Positions 20,376 through 30,878 of a stretch of 64,000 bases of DNA are shown piece by piece. The DNA is taken from NCBI GenBank assembly GCA_021838715.1, contig JAKCCX010000001.1, positions 98,243-162,242 on the forward strand, written 5' to 3'. Each line of letters starts with the position of its first letter. The first letter of the stretch is position 1. Below the pieces are notes generated by a model, which did no database searches, was not told the origin of the DNA, and saw only the letters and a list, made by a program, of their open reading frames with translations. Origin of the DNA: Pseudomonadota bacterium (GTDB lineage: Bacteria; Pseudomonadota; Gammaproteobacteria; Burkholderiales; Burkholderiaceae_F). The translations under genes were made by a program, and so were the position numbers.

Positions 20376-21700
20376 TCCGCTCCCTCCGCCGATGGCGCGA
20401 GGGGCGCCGCGTCGTGATCGATGACGGGGAGGCGGCGGGTCGCGCGCAGGACGGGATGGCGGTATCCCAATGCCGCCAGGGTCAGGGCAAGAATGCCGAA
20501 CACCGCCAGCGCCGTGCGCAGGCCGACATGCTGGCCGATCCAGCCGCTTGCCAAGGCGCCGGGGATCCCGGGAACCAGGATCAGCCAGCGCATCGTGGTG
20601 GTCATGCGTCCCAGCATGGGCGTCGGCGTCACCGCCTGCCGCAGGGCCAGGAAGTTGATGAACAGCAGCACCGCGCCGGCGCCGAAGCAGCTCAACGTGA
20701 CCGTGAAGGCCAGGACGCCGGCCGCACCGGTCGGCGCCGCCGCCAGCAGGCTCCAGCCGACCCCGCAGATCGCGATGCCGAGCAACAACGCCGGCCCGGG
20801 CCCGATGCGTTCGGCGATGCGGTGGCCGAGCGAGCTCGCCGCGACCGTCCCGACGCCGAGGGCGACGTAGCACAGCCCGACCTGATTTCCCGACAGGCCC
20901 AGCACGCGGGTCGCGAAGAGGATCTGCACGACCAGGGCACCCTGATAGCAGAACTGGAAGCCGCCGACGAAAATCGCCATCGCGACCAGCAGGCGGTGCG
21001 TCGCCACGAACCCCAGGCCGGCGCGCATCGACCGCCAGAAATACCGGCCGGCATGCCGCTCGCCTTCCTGCACGCGGATGCCGCGCAGGATCGCCGCCGA
21101 GCCCAACAGCAGCACAACGTCGGCGAGCAAGGCCAGCGGCGCCCCCGTCAGTTTGATCAGGGCGCCAGCCGCCGCCGGCCCCGCCACTTCGGACGTCGAG
21201 TACGCCAGTGCGTTTTTCGCGTGCGCCTCGACCAGCCGGTCGCGGGGCACGATCTGGGTCAGCACGATCTGCCCCGCGCTTCCGGCGGTCGTGTAGATCG
21301 CGCCGAGCACGAACGCCACGACGTAGAGCCACGACATCGCCAGCCAACCCTGGTGCCACGCGAGCGGCACCGTGCCCACCGCCAGTCCCAGCAGCAATTC
21401 GCCCGCCACGTACACCGGGAGTTTGCGGACGCGATCGAGCCACACGCCCACCGGCAGCGAAAACAGCGCGAACGGAACCGTCTCCATCGCCGTCAGCCAT
21501 CCCATCTGGGTGGGGCTTGCGCCCAGGAGCGTGGCGGCGGTCAGGGGAATCGCCAGCAGGATGATCTGGTTGGCGAAGGCGCTGAGCAGGATCGAAGACC
21601 AGAGCCGGCGATACAACGGGTCATGCAGCAGATCGGTCGGGGGCGGCGCGAAGCGCGGAAGCCATGCGGGCGTGCGGCGCGACGGACGGCCCGCGTTCAC
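20369..21700 (-). CDS. MFS transporter
   Basis: 12-TM-like hydrophobic protein: LYRRLWSSILLSAFANQIILLAIPLTAATLLGASPTQMG...LFSLPVGVWLDRVRK; GTG start overlaps the RAYT stop. Confidence 0.88.
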   Translation of the reverse strand: MNAGRPSRRTPAWLPRFAPPPTDLLHDPLYRRLWSSILLSAFANQIILLAIPLTAATLLGASPTQMGWLTAMETVPFALFSLPVGVWLDRVRKLPVYVAGELLLGLAVGTVPLAWHQGWLAMSWLYVVAFVLGAIYTTAGSAGQIVLTQIVPRDRLVEAHAKNALAYSTSEVAGPAAAGALIKLTGAPLALLADVVLLLGSAAILRGIRVQEGERHAGRYFWRSMRAGLGFVATHRLLVAMAIFVGGFQFCYQGALVVQILFATRVLGLSGNQVGLCYVALGVGTVAASSLGHRIAERIGPGPALLLGIAICGVGWSLLAAAPTGAAGVLAFTVTLSCFGAGAVLLFINFLALRQAVTPTPMLGRMTTTMRWLILVPGIPGALASGWIGQHVGLRTALAVFGILALTLAALGYRHPVLRATRRLPVIDHDAAPLAPSAEGADQ

Positions 21701-22395
21701 GGCCCCGGCTCCCGGAGCCGCGGCCGGCCGGGCGTCATCGGCGTCAGCCGGCGCGTGGTCCTTTCGGCCAGGCTCGCGACGAACTGCGGCGACCCCAAGG
21801 GCCAGCCGCGATGGGTCGCTTCGCGGATCCGCCGCATGCGCTCGGCATCCATCGGCACCGCGCACAGCCTGCCGTATGCCGCCTGCCGCTCGAAGGGCGT
21901 GTTGCCCAGCGCCCAGAACCGCGGCGCGTCGCGGATCAAGGGATCCGCACGCATCCCCAGGTGATGCGCCATGCTGGACCATGGATACGCCGCCGCATCG
22001 CCCAGGAGCGCCGAGCGCGCCGGCTCGGTTTCGACGTACCGCATGACGTCGAGCAGGTAGTCGTCGGCGTCGAGCACGGTGCAACGAAACCGTCCCTCCC
22101 ACAGCGCGCCATTGCGGGCATGGCGCCGGTTGAACCGGCGGACGTAGCGGCGGCCGACGGCCTGCATGGCGCGGCTCAACGAACTCGGGCCTTCGGGCGT
22201 GCAGACGAGATGGAAATGATCCGGCATCAGGACATAGGCGTGCACCGACACGGCCTCCTGATCGCAGGCGTCGGCAAGATCGCCGAGCATGGCGCGGAAA
22301 TCCGCTTCGTCGAGAAAGGCCGTGCGGCGATCGATCGCACGCTGCACGAGGTGGTGCGGAAATCCCGGAATCGACAAGCGCGACAGGCGGGCCAC
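21697..22395 (-). mobile_element. REP-associated tyrosine transposase (RAYT, Y1/IS200-like)
   Basis: VHAYVLMPDHFHLV (HxH); HARNGALWEGRF; DVMRYVETEPARSAL (catalytic Tyr region); GWPLGS. Confidence 0.9.
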
Positions 22396-22420
22396 GGGAA
22401 ACGCGGGGACGCGCCGGAAA

Positions 22421-23581
22421 CTAGAACTCGCCGATGGCGAAGAGGCGCCGATGCTCCCGGATCGCGTAGCGGTCGGTCATCCCGGCGATGTAGTCGGCGA
22501 TCGCCCTCGGCCCCTCGCGCTGCACGCGTTCGCAGTGCTCGACCGGAAGCAGACGGGGCTCCTCCTGGAACGCAGCAAACAGATCGCCGACGATGCGGCG
22601 GGCCTTCATCGTCATGCGCATCACCTGCGGATGACGATACAGGTTCGCGAACAGGAACGACTTGAGTTCGTCCTGCTCGTCGCGAACGGGGCCCGAGAAC
22701 GCGACCAGGGGCGCCGCGTTGCGTACGTCGTCGACGCTCGTCGGGCGTGCGTCGTCGATGCGCCGCGCGGTCTCCTGGGTCAGGTCGCGAACCAGGGTAT
22801 CGATGATGTGGCGCACGGTCTCATGCACGGCGCGGCGCGGACTGATCCCCGGCATCCCCGCCATCACCGCGTCCCGATGGCGGGCATACAGCGGCACCTC
22901 GTCGAGGCGCTCGGGCTGCAGCAGGCCGGATCGGAGGCCGTCGTCGATGTCGTGATTGTTGTAGGCGATCTCGTCGGCGAGGTTCGCGATCTGCGCTTCG
23001 ATGGTCGACTGCCGGCGCAGCAGGAAACGTTCCGCAACCGCGCCGAGCTGGCGCGCGTTGTCGGGCGAACAATGTTTGAGGATGCCCTCGCGCGTCTCGA
23101 AGCAGAGGTTCAAGCCGTCGAATGCACCATAGCGCTCCTCGAGCACGTCGACGACCCGCAGCGACTGCAGGTTGTGCTCGAAGCCGCCGAACGGCCGCAT
23201 GCACTCGTTGAGGGCGTCCTGTCCGGCATGGCCGAAGGGCGTGTGGCCGAGATCGTGCGCGAGGGAGATCGCCTCGACCAGATCCTCGTTGACGCGCAGG
23301 CTGCGCGCCACCGAACGGGCGATCTGCGCCACCTCCAGGGAATGGGTCAGGCGCGTGCGGAACAGATCGCCTTCGTGGTTGACGAAGACCTGGGTCTTGT
23401 ACTCGAGACGCCGGAATGCCGTCGAATGGATGATCCGGTCGCGATCGCGCTGGAACTGGGTCCGCGACGCCGGAGGATCTTCGGCATGCACGCGCCCCCG
23501 CGTCGCGTCCGAACGGGCCGCATACCGGGCCAGCCCCGCCTCGTGGTCGGCGACGGAAAAGGGGACGGCCGCGGACGTCAT
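22421..23581 (-). CDS. dgt: dGTP triphosphohydrolase (HD domain)
   Basis: [54 protein letters not shown]. Confidence 0.95.
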   Translation of the reverse strand: MTSAAVPFSVADHEAGLARYAARSDATRGRVHAEDPPASRTQFQRDRDRIIHSTAFRRLEYKTQVFVNHEGDLFRTRLTHSLEVAQIARSVARSLRVNEDLVEAISLAHDLGHTPFGHAGQDALNECMRPFGGFEHNLQSLRVVDVLEERYGAFDGLNLCFETREGILKHCSPDNARQLGAVAERFLLRRQSTIEAQIANLADEIAYNNHDIDDGLRSGLLQPERLDEVPLYARHRDAVMAGMPGISPRRAVHETVRHIIDTLVRDLTQETARRIDDARPTSVDDVRNAAPLVAFSGPVRDEQDELKSFLFANLYRHPQVMRMTMKARRIVGDLFAAFQEEPRLLPVEHCERVQREGPRAIADYIAGMTDRYAIREHRRLFAIGEF

Positions 23582-24657
23582 ATGAACCCGCCGCCGCGCA
23601 AGGTCGCCTCGACGAGGTCGTCCGGAGCCTGTCGCCGGACCGCCAATCCGATGCGCTCGAGCACGACGAAATCGATCCTGCCGGCGAACGCCTTCTTGTC
23701 CGAGCGCATCGACTCCATCGCCGCCGCACAGGAAATGCCGGGAATGCGCGGCGGCAAACCGGCCTTGACGACCGCCGCCGCCACTTCGTCGACCGCATCG
23801 CGACCGATCAGGCCCAGGCGATGCGAGAGATCGGCGGCCAGACACAAGCCGCAGGCGACGGCTTCGCCGTGCAGCCAGGTCCCGTAGCCGGTCAGCACCT
23901 CGATCGCATGGCCGAAGGTATGGCCGAGATTGAGCAGCGCGCGATCGCCGCTCTCGCGTTCGTCCCGTCCCACCACCGCGGCCTTGATCCGGCACGATCC
24001 GGCAACCGCCTCGGCAATCGCCTCGGCATCGCCGTCGAGCAGGCGCGGCAGCGCCGCGACGGTGGCATCGAAATATTCCCGATCCGCGAGCAGGCCATGC
24101 TTGAGCACTTCAGCGAGGCCGGCGCGCACTTCGCGCGGCGGCAGCGTGCGCAGGACGTCCGGATCCGAAACCACCGCGCTCGGCTGATGGAATGCGCCGA
24201 TCAGATTCTTGCCGCCGGGATGGTTGACGCCGGTCTTGCCGCCGACCGACGAATCGACCTGCGCCAGCAGCGTGGTCGGCACCTGGACGAACCGGATGCC
24301 GCGCATGTAGACCGATGCGGCGAATCCGGCGATGTCTCCCAGCACGCCGCCACCCAAGGCGACGAGGACGCTGCGGCGATCGGCGCGCGCGGCGACGAGC
24401 GCGTCCAGCACGCGCGCAACCGTGCCGAGATCCTTGACCGATTCGCCATCGGGAATCGTGCACAGATGCGTCGGCGCAACCGCCTTGCAGGAATCGACAA
24501 CCGTCTGCGCATAAAGCGGCGCCACGACCTCCGTGCAGACGACGTGGACCGAGGTCGGCCGCAGGGGTGCGACGAAGTCTCCTATGCGAGCGAGAAGACC
24601 GGCGCCGATGAAGATTTCGTAAGCCCGGCTGGCGAGATCGACGGGTATGCGATGCAT
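23578..24657 (-). CDS. aroB: 3-dehydroquinate synthase
   Basis: [58 protein letters not shown]. Confidence 0.97.
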   Translation of the reverse strand: MHRIPVDLASRAYEIFIGAGLLARIGDFVAPLRPTSVHVVCTEVVAPLYAQTVVDSCKAVAPTHLCTIPDGESVKDLGTVARVLDALVAARADRRSVLVALGGGVLGDIAGFAASVYMRGIRFVQVPTTLLAQVDSSVGGKTGVNHPGGKNLIGAFHQPSAVVSDPDVLRTLPPREVRAGLAEVLKHGLLADREYFDATVAALPRLLDGDAEAIAEAVAGSCRIKAAVVGRDERESGDRALLNLGHTFGHAIEVLTGYGTWLHGEAVACGLCLAADLSHRLGLIGRDAVDEVAAAVVKAGLPPRIPGISCAAAMESMRSDKKAFAGRIDFVVLERIGLAVRRQAPDDLVEATLRGGGFI

Positions 24658-24694
24658 GGCGGCATTGTACGGGTTGCGCGCCCGCAACAACATT

Positions 24695-25315
24695 TCAGCC
24701 CTTGCGCAGTTCCGCCAGGATCGTTTCCACCAGGCGCTTGGGATTTCCCGGGGCGGAGGAAAAGGTCCAGTGCGCCGTCTCGCGGTAGAGCGGCGTGCGC
24801 GCCTCGAGCAAGGATTCGATGCGCGTGCGCCGGTCGCCGTCGCCGGTGGCGAGCAGCGGGCGATTCGTGTCCTGGCGGGTGCGGCGCAGGATTTCCTCCG
24901 GGCTCGCATCGAGGAACACGACGACCCCGCGATCGCGCAGGCAGGCCCGATTGGCAGGCCGCAGCACGGCGCCGCCGCCGGTTGCCAGGACGATCCCCCG
25001 GCGCGCCGTCAATTCCTGGAGCAGATGCTCTTCGCGATCGCGAAATCCTTCCTCTCCCTCCAGTTCGAAAATCGTCGCGATGCGCACGCCCGCGCGCGCC
25101 TCCAGTTCGGCATCGGCATCGACGAACGCATACCCCAACGCCGAAGCAAGGAGGCGGCCGACCGTGGTCTTGCCGGCGCCCATCATGCCGATCAGGAAGA
25201 GCGGCGTGTCGGCCGCCGCCAGAATGGGGGGATGCTGCTGCAAGACGCCGCCGCGACCTTGGGTTCCGGAAGAGATGTCCGCCCGCGCCCCCGCTCCCGG
25301 GGGCCGGGAAGTCAC
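24695..25315 (-). CDS. aroK: Shikimate kinase
   Basis: LFLIGMMGAGKTTVGRLLASALGYAFVDADAELEARAG; LATGGGAVL. Confidence 0.96.
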   Translation of the reverse strand: MTSRPPGAGARADISSGTQGRGGVLQQHPPILAAADTPLFLIGMMGAGKTTVGRLLASALGYAFVDADAELEARAGVRIATIFELEGEEGFRDREEHLLQELTARRGIVLATGGGAVLRPANRACLRDRGVVVFLDASPEEILRRTRQDTNRPLLATGDGDRRTRIESLLEARTPLYRETAHWTFSSAPGNPKRLVETILAELRKG

Positions 25316-27558
25316 ATCTGCGCTGCCGCCTGGTCCATCTGCTGCGAGATCACGCGCGGCGTGATGAAGATCAGCAACTCGGTCCGGTTGTTGGTTTTGG
25401 CCCGGTCGCGAAAGAAGATGCCGACGTACGGCAGATCGCCCAGGAATGGGATCTTGGTGGTCGTGATGGTCTGCGTCTTCTCGAAGATGCCCCCGATCAC
25501 CACCGTGCCGCCGTTCTGCACCAGGACCTGGGTATCCACGCTCTTCGTGTCGATCGCCACGCCCGCGGCGCTGCTCACCGCCGGATTGGGCGTGTCCTTG
25601 TGCACCTTGACGGTCAGGAACACGTCACCGTCGGGGGTGATCTGCGGCGTCACCTCCAGGCTCAACACCGCATTCTGGAACTGGACCATCCCGATGCCGC
25701 CGCCCGCCGACACCGTCTGATACGGGATCTGGGTGCCCTGCATGATGGTGGCCTTGACGTTGTTGGCCGTGACGACGCGCGGACTGGCGATGTCGTTCGC
25801 CTGGCCGTCGACCTCGAGCGCAGACAGTTCGAGATTGAGCAGGTTGGAGATCGAATGGTCGAACAGGGTAAGGCCGATCACGCCGGGATTGAAGCCGTTT
25901 TGCGATGCCGCCGGAAGATTGACGAAGTTCGGGTTGGTGATGGTGGTGTTCCCGACCGTCATCGTATTGAAGGACGAGCCCCCCGCCGCGCCGGTGCCCG
26001 TTCCATAGGTGGAACCGGCGCCGCCGTTGACCCAGGAAGTCGGTCCCGAGTGAACGACGCCCAACCGGGCGCCGATGTCCTGGCTGAACGTGTCCTGCGC
26101 CTCGACGATGCGCGCCTCGATCATCACCTGGCGCGTCGGAACGTCGATCCGCGCGATCAGCCGGCGGATCTGGTCAAGCCGTTCCGGGATGTCCTGCACG
26201 AAGAGCTGGTTGGTGCGCGTATCGAGCACCACGCTGCCGCGCTTGGACAACAATCCCTTGCCCATCATGCCGCCCCCGCCGCCGCCGGCGGCTTGCCCCA
26301 TCAACAGGTTCCGGACGTCGATCGCCCGAGCGTAATTCAGCACGAAACTCTCGGCCCGCACGGGCTCGAGCGCCTCGATCTGGCTCTGCGCTTCCAGCGT
26401 CTGTTTTTCCTTCAGCGCCAGTTCCTCGCGCGGCGCGATCAGGATGACGTTGCCGTTCTTGCGCATGCCCAGGCCCTTGCTCTGAAGGATGATGTCCAGG
26501 GCCTGATCCCAGGGGACATCCTTGAGGCGCAAGGTGATGGTGCCGTGGACCGAATCGCTGGTGATGATGTTCAGATTCGTGAAATCGGCGATCACCTGCA
26601 GCAGCGAGCGCACGTCGACGTTCTGGAAATTGAGCGACAGGCGCTGTCCGTGATAGCCCTTGCCGCCCCCCGGGAACAGCTGGGTCGGATTCGGATGCAC
26701 CGGCTTCAGCTCGACGACGAACTGGTTGTCGCTCTGGTACGCGTCCTGCTCCCACAACCCGCGCCCTTCGATGACGAGCTGCGCATCGCCGCCGCTCTGG
26801 CTCGCGGTCACCAGGGCGACCGGCGTGCCGAAATCGGTCACATCGAGGCGGCGGCGCAGCGAATCCGGAATCACGGTGCCGTCGAAATCGACGACGACGT
26901 TCTTGCCCTTCTGGCGGATGTCGACGGCGGTATTGGGATCGCTCAGATCGACGACCACCCGGCCCTCGCCGTTGGCGCCGCGCCGGAAGTCGAGTGCGCG
27001 GATGGTGCGCGCCTCCTTGGCCGCGGTCGGCGTCGCCGTCGCGCCGGCCGGCGTGGCTGCCGGGGCAGCCGACGCGGACACGGGAGCCGCCGGGAACGTC
27101 GGCGCGGTTTCGTTGACGTTGCCCAGGGCCACCAGCACGGTATTCCCGTTTGCCGAAACCGTATACGCGACCGATCGATTCAGGTTCAGCACGATGCGGG
27201 TCCGCCCCTCGGCCTGCACCACATCGACCGAGCGCAGATTCCCCTGGTCGATCGTCACGGCGTTGTGCCCCAGGCCGTTGGTCGCCCCCATCAGATCCAA
27301 GGCGATCCGCGCCGGTCGCATGACCGAAAAGTTCCGGGGAACCGCGGTGACCGGCTTCTGCATGCGGATCGTCAGGAACACCCCGGCGCCGGTCCGCGTG
27401 GCGCTTACCGACTGCACGCTGTTTCCGGCTGCGGCTTCCGCGGCGGCGCCGCCCGGGACCTGGGCCTGGGCGCTGCCGAGCACCACCGACAGCGCGATGC
27501 CGCAGGCCAGCAGGCTGCGAATTTTTGATGAAATACCGCGCAGATTTGCAACCGTCAT
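25312..27558 (-). CDS. pilQ: Type IV pilus secretin PilQ
   Basis: AMIN domains, LSLNFQNVDVRSLLQVIADFTNLNIITSDSVHGTITLRLKDVPWDQALDIIL, secretin domain; ends in pilMNOPQ order. Confidence 0.95.
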   Translation of the reverse strand: MTVANLRGISSKIRSLLACGIALSVVLGSAQAQVPGGAAAEAAAGNSVQSVSATRTGAGVFLTIRMQKPVTAVPRNFSVMRPARIALDLMGATNGLGHNAVTIDQGNLRSVDVVQAEGRTRIVLNLNRSVAYTVSANGNTVLVALGNVNETAPTFPAAPVSASAAPAATPAGATATPTAAKEARTIRALDFRRGANGEGRVVVDLSDPNTAVDIRQKGKNVVVDFDGTVIPDSLRRRLDVTDFGTPVALVTASQSGGDAQLVIEGRGLWEQDAYQSDNQFVVELKPVHPNPTQLFPGGGKGYHGQRLSLNFQNVDVRSLLQVIADFTNLNIITSDSVHGTITLRLKDVPWDQALDIILQSKGLGMRKNGNVILIAPREELALKEKQTLEAQSQIEALEPVRAESFVLNYARAIDVRNLLMGQAAGGGGGGMMGKGLLSKRGSVVLDTRTNQLFVQDIPERLDQIRRLIARIDVPTRQVMIEARIVEAQDTFSQDIGARLGVVHSGPTSWVNGGAGSTYGTGTGAAGGSSFNTMTVGNTTITNPNFVNLPAASQNGFNPGVIGLTLFDHSISNLLNLELSALEVDGQANDIASPRVVTANNVKATIMQGTQIPYQTVSAGGGIGMVQFQNAVLSLEVTPQITPDGDVFLTVKVHKDTPNPAVSSAAGVAIDTKSVDTQVLVQNGGTVVIGGIFEKTQTITTTKIPFLGDLPYVGIFFRDRAKTNNRTELLIFITPRVISQQMDQAAAQM

Positions 27559-27560
27559 CA

Positions 27561-28139
27561 CTAGCTCCCTTGGACGCTGGCCATTTGCAGCTCCAGCTTT
27601 TGAGGACGTTCCTCCCATTCGCCTGCGGCGTCCTGGTACAGTTCCCTCAAATCGACTTCCGTTTCCGAAATGCGGATGACCCGGCCGAAGTTCTGGCCGA
27701 TGTAGTTCCCGACGTGGACGAGATGCACCGTCCCGTTCGCCTCCAGGAGGGCGACGTTGTCCTTGCCCTCCCGCATCATTCCCACCATCCGGATCTGATC
27801 GAGCGCGTACGCCTCGAGCGGCTCACGGCGGCGCGACAGATCCGGCCGCAACCCGCTCGCGACGCCGCGTATGCGGTCCTGCTGGGTCATGGTCATCAGC
27901 ATCTTCTGCGGATTGAACGGATCCACCCGGCCATGCGGGTCGTATGAGTACGGCGTGAACGGCATCGGCTCGGCGACCTTCTGCATCACCGGATGAATGG
28001 TCTTCCGCTGGTCGACCATCCACTGCCGGATCTCGGCCTCGTCCGAAAGCCCGCAAGCGGCCAGGGCGGCCACCGCAACCGCGACGATTGCCCACCGCCA
28101 GCCGCGAACGACTACGGCATCTGTCGCAACCCCGTTCAT
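27561..28139 (-). CDS. pilP: Type IV pilus lipoprotein PilP
   Basis: Lipobox AVAALAACG; VGNYIGQNFGRVIRISETEVDLREL. Confidence 0.93.
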   Translation of the reverse strand: MNGVATDAVVVRGWRWAIVAVAVAALAACGLSDEAEIRQWMVDQRKTIHPVMQKVAEPMPFTPYSYDPHGRVDPFNPQKMLMTMTQQDRIRGVASGLRPDLSRRREPLEAYALDQIRMVGMMREGKDNVALLEANGTVHLVHVGNYIGQNFGRVIRISETEVDLRELYQDAAGEWEERPQKLELQMASVQGS

Positions 28140-28783
28140 TTCCGCCTGCCCTTCATGCGCGCCTGGCGCCGCGCCGCCAGTTCTTCTTCATCGAGATACC
28201 GGTAGGTCTTTGCCGTCGCGTCGAGCGTCAGTGTCATATCACTGTTGGTCCGCAACTTGATGTCGTTGAGCGTGACGATGCGGGGAAGATCGGCGATGTC
28301 GGTCGCGAATGCGCCCAGATCGTCGTACCGTCCCGAGAGACGGATCGCAATCGGCAGCTCCGCGTAGTAGTCGCGCACCACCACCCGTCCCGGGCGGAAC
28401 AGCTCGAACTGCAAGCCGCGGCCGATCCCCGCCTGGTTGATGTCCGACAGCAGGGCGTCCATCTCCGCCTTGCTCGGCAGCTGCTTCTCGAGCATCAGGA
28501 CATACTGTCCGACCTGCTCCTTCTGGCGCCGCAGGTCGTCGAGGTTGATCGCCTGCGCGAGCTTGTAGCGATACTGCGCCTTGAGCGAAACCTCCTGCTG
28601 GCGCAACTGGTCGAGCTCGGCCATCTGCCCGCTCCAGAGCGCGAAATAGCCCACCAACGCACACACCAGAACCAAGGCCGCCCACAGGGTCGCGCGCGGG
28701 AGCAGCGGCCAGGTGCCGACGTTCTCGAGCGTGAGCCCCTGGAATTTGGCCGTGATGTCCGATATGGGAATCTTGATTGCCAT
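28136..28783 (-). CDS. pilO: Type IV pilus protein PilO
   Basis: Single N-terminal TM, coiled coil, MLEKQLPSKAEMDALLSDINQAGIGRGLQFELFRPG. Confidence 0.94.
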   Translation of the reverse strand: MAIKIPISDITAKFQGLTLENVGTWPLLPRATLWAALVLVCALVGYFALWSGQMAELDQLRQQEVSLKAQYRYKLAQAINLDDLRRQKEQVGQYVLMLEKQLPSKAEMDALLSDINQAGIGRGLQFELFRPGRVVVRDYYAELPIAIRLSGRYDDLGAFATDIADLPRIVTLNDIKLRTNSDMTLTLDATAKTYRYLDEEELAARRQARMKGRRK

Positions 28784-28811
28784 GGTTGTCGCCCGTGCCG
28801 CGATCCGCCCG

Positions 28812-29432
28812 TCACGCCTTCGCCGCGCGCATCGGCGCGGCGCCCGCCGGCTTGGCGCCGGCGGCGGAGTGGCTGGGCTTTTTCATCAAAAATTCGAGCG
28901 AGAACTCGAATACGCGCCGGGGAATGCCTTTCGGCCCCTGGGCCGCAACCCGGATCTCGATGAGCTGCGGGCGCTCGACGAAGCGTCCATTGTCCTGCAG
29001 GTTGCGCAGGTATTCCGAAACGCGCTCGTTCGACGCCGCCCAGCCCTCCACCCGCACGTGGTTGCCGTGCTCGTCGATCGACCGCAGGAAAACGCCATCC
29101 GGCGTCAGCCGCGTCAGTTCGCCGAACAGGTATACCGGTTCGTTGCGTCCCGACTGCAGGTCCTCGACGGCCTTCTCGCGGGCCCGTAGCGACGCAAGAT
29201 CCCGGCGCAGCGATGCGATCTCGTGAATCTGGACGTCGAGGCGGGCATTCGCGCGGGCAATGATCTCGTTGCGGTTGCGCTGCGCGCTGACGTAGCCGTC
29301 GAGCACCATCCAACCGAACAGCACGAGCGCGGCCCCCGCCAGCGCGCTCAGGCCGGTCATCGCGAAAAAAAGGTTCTTCTGGCGTTTCCGCCGTTCCTCG
29401 CGATGCGGCAGCAGATTGATGCGGATGCTCAC
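28812..29432 (-). CDS. pilN: Type IV pilus protein PilN
   Basis: MSIRINLLPHREERRKRQKNLF. Confidence 0.95.
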   Translation of the reverse strand: MSIRINLLPHREERRKRQKNLFFAMTGLSALAGAALVLFGWMVLDGYVSAQRNRNEIIARANARLDVQIHEIASLRRDLASLRAREKAVEDLQSGRNEPVYLFGELTRLTPDGVFLRSIDEHGNHVRVEGWAASNERVSEYLRNLQDNGRFVERPQLIEIRVAAQGPKGIPRRVFEFSLEFLMKKPSHSAAGAKPAGAAPMRAAKA

Positions 29433-30508
29433 TTGTCGAATCTCCGCATCGCCAATCCGCAGGGCGTGAGCAGCGCCGGGGCATCCAGGCGCAGTTGACG
29501 CTCCCGGATGTTCGGGGACAGCTCCATCCCCTTGAACGGCGAAATGACCGAGGTCGGCACCTGGGCGCGCTCCATCAGCGCTTCGGGAAGTCCCGTCAGC
29601 ACCGAGGAGCCGCCCGCCAGCATGATCTGATCCACGCGCGTGTAGGGCGTCGAAGTGAAGAAGAACTGCAGGGCCCGCGTGATCTCCGTCGTTGCCGAAT
29701 CGACGAACGGCTTGAGCACCTCATCCTCATAATTGGCCGGGAGGTCGCCGCTGCGCTTTTTCTGTTCCGCCTCTTCGGCCGGAATGCCATACGCGCGGGA
29801 GATGTCGCCGGTGAGCTGCTGCCCGCCGAACGGCTGCTCGCGTTCGTAGATCGCCTCGCCATCGAGCATGACGCTCACGCCGGTGGTGTTGGCGCCGATG
29901 TAGAACACGGCGATGACCAGCCCCTCCCCCTGGTTGGGGAGCTGTCCGATCAACCGCTCCAGTGCCGCCCGCGATGCGAAGGATTCGACGTCGACCACGA
30001 GCGGATTGAGGCCGGCGGCCTGCACCACCGCCAGACGATCCTCGACCTTCTCCTTGCGGGAAGCCGCGATCAGCACTTCGACGTCTTCCGGAGAATTGGG
30101 GATCGGCCCCAGCACCTGGAAATCGAGGCTGACCTCGTCGAGCGCGAACGGAATGTACTGGTTCGCCTCGCTCTCGACCTGCATCTCCATCTCTTCTTCA
30201 CGGAGGTTGCCGGGCAGTGCGATGCGCTTGGTGATGACGGCCGAGGTCGGCAGGGCCATGGCCACGTTCTTGATCCGCGTACCGGAACGCCGCCAGGCGC
30301 GCCGCACGGCGTCGGCGACCACGTCGATCTTGTCGATATTGCCATCGACGACGGCGCCGCGCGGGATCGGCTCGACGGCATACCGCTCCAGGCGCACCAC
30401 GCCCTCCCCGGCATCAGCCAGTTCGACGAGCTTGATGCTCGACGAGCCGACGTCGAGCCCGATCAGCGGCGGCGTCTTGGACGAAAAAAACGGCAGTTCG
30501 AAGGCCAA
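29429..30508 (-). CDS. pilM: Type IV pilus ATP-binding protein PilM
   Basis: PLIGLDVGSSSIKLVEL; NQYIPFALDEVSLDFQ; ATP-binding actin-like fold. Confidence 0.95.
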   Translation of the reverse strand: MAFELPFFSSKTPPLIGLDVGSSSIKLVELADAGEGVVRLERYAVEPIPRGAVVDGNIDKIDVVADAVRRAWRRSGTRIKNVAMALPTSAVITKRIALPGNLREEEMEMQVESEANQYIPFALDEVSLDFQVLGPIPNSPEDVEVLIAASRKEKVEDRLAVVQAAGLNPLVVDVESFASRAALERLIGQLPNQGEGLVIAVFYIGANTTGVSVMLDGEAIYEREQPFGGQQLTGDISRAYGIPAEEAEQKKRSGDLPANYEDEVLKPFVDSATTEITRALQFFFTSTPYTRVDQIMLAGGSSVLTGLPEALMERAQVPTSVISPFKGMELSPNIRERQLRLDAPALLTPCGLAMRRFDK

Positions 30509-30878
30509 AGCGGCGCTCCCATTCAGACCGGCAAACCCGCGTCGGCGACGCGTTCGTCGGGTTTCCTCTGGAATTTCAATGCATTGTCATAGACACGCCG
30601 AGACCTGCTTCGGAGCGCCGCCCGGCATTTTCCTTACAATCCGGGAAGTTACCATCCTTTTTGAAGATGACGCTCGAAATCGTAGCAAGGGCAATTCCCG
30701 CAGCCAAGCCCTGCAAACGGTCGATGAGTGGCACGTTTCCGGTACTCCGGCGCGGAAGGCGGTGCAATTTTGTCCTGCACAAGCGATGATCGGCGCCCGC
30801 CTATAATCGTCGACCACTCCTCGCCGTCAGGCGACAGGCCGGCGTCCGGCTTCCTTTAATCGTCAACAAGCATTCACG

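Noticed and set aside
23821-27528. 1235-aa plus-strand ORF
   Set aside because: Antisense to aroB, aroK and pilQ, all of which have clear family motifs; typical stop-poor shadow frame in high-GC DNA with low-complexity Arg/Asp/His-rich translation.
30720-30760. Sigma-54-like TGGCACG element upstream of mrcA
   Set aside because: The -24-like part is present but the -12 TTGC element is missing at the right spacing.
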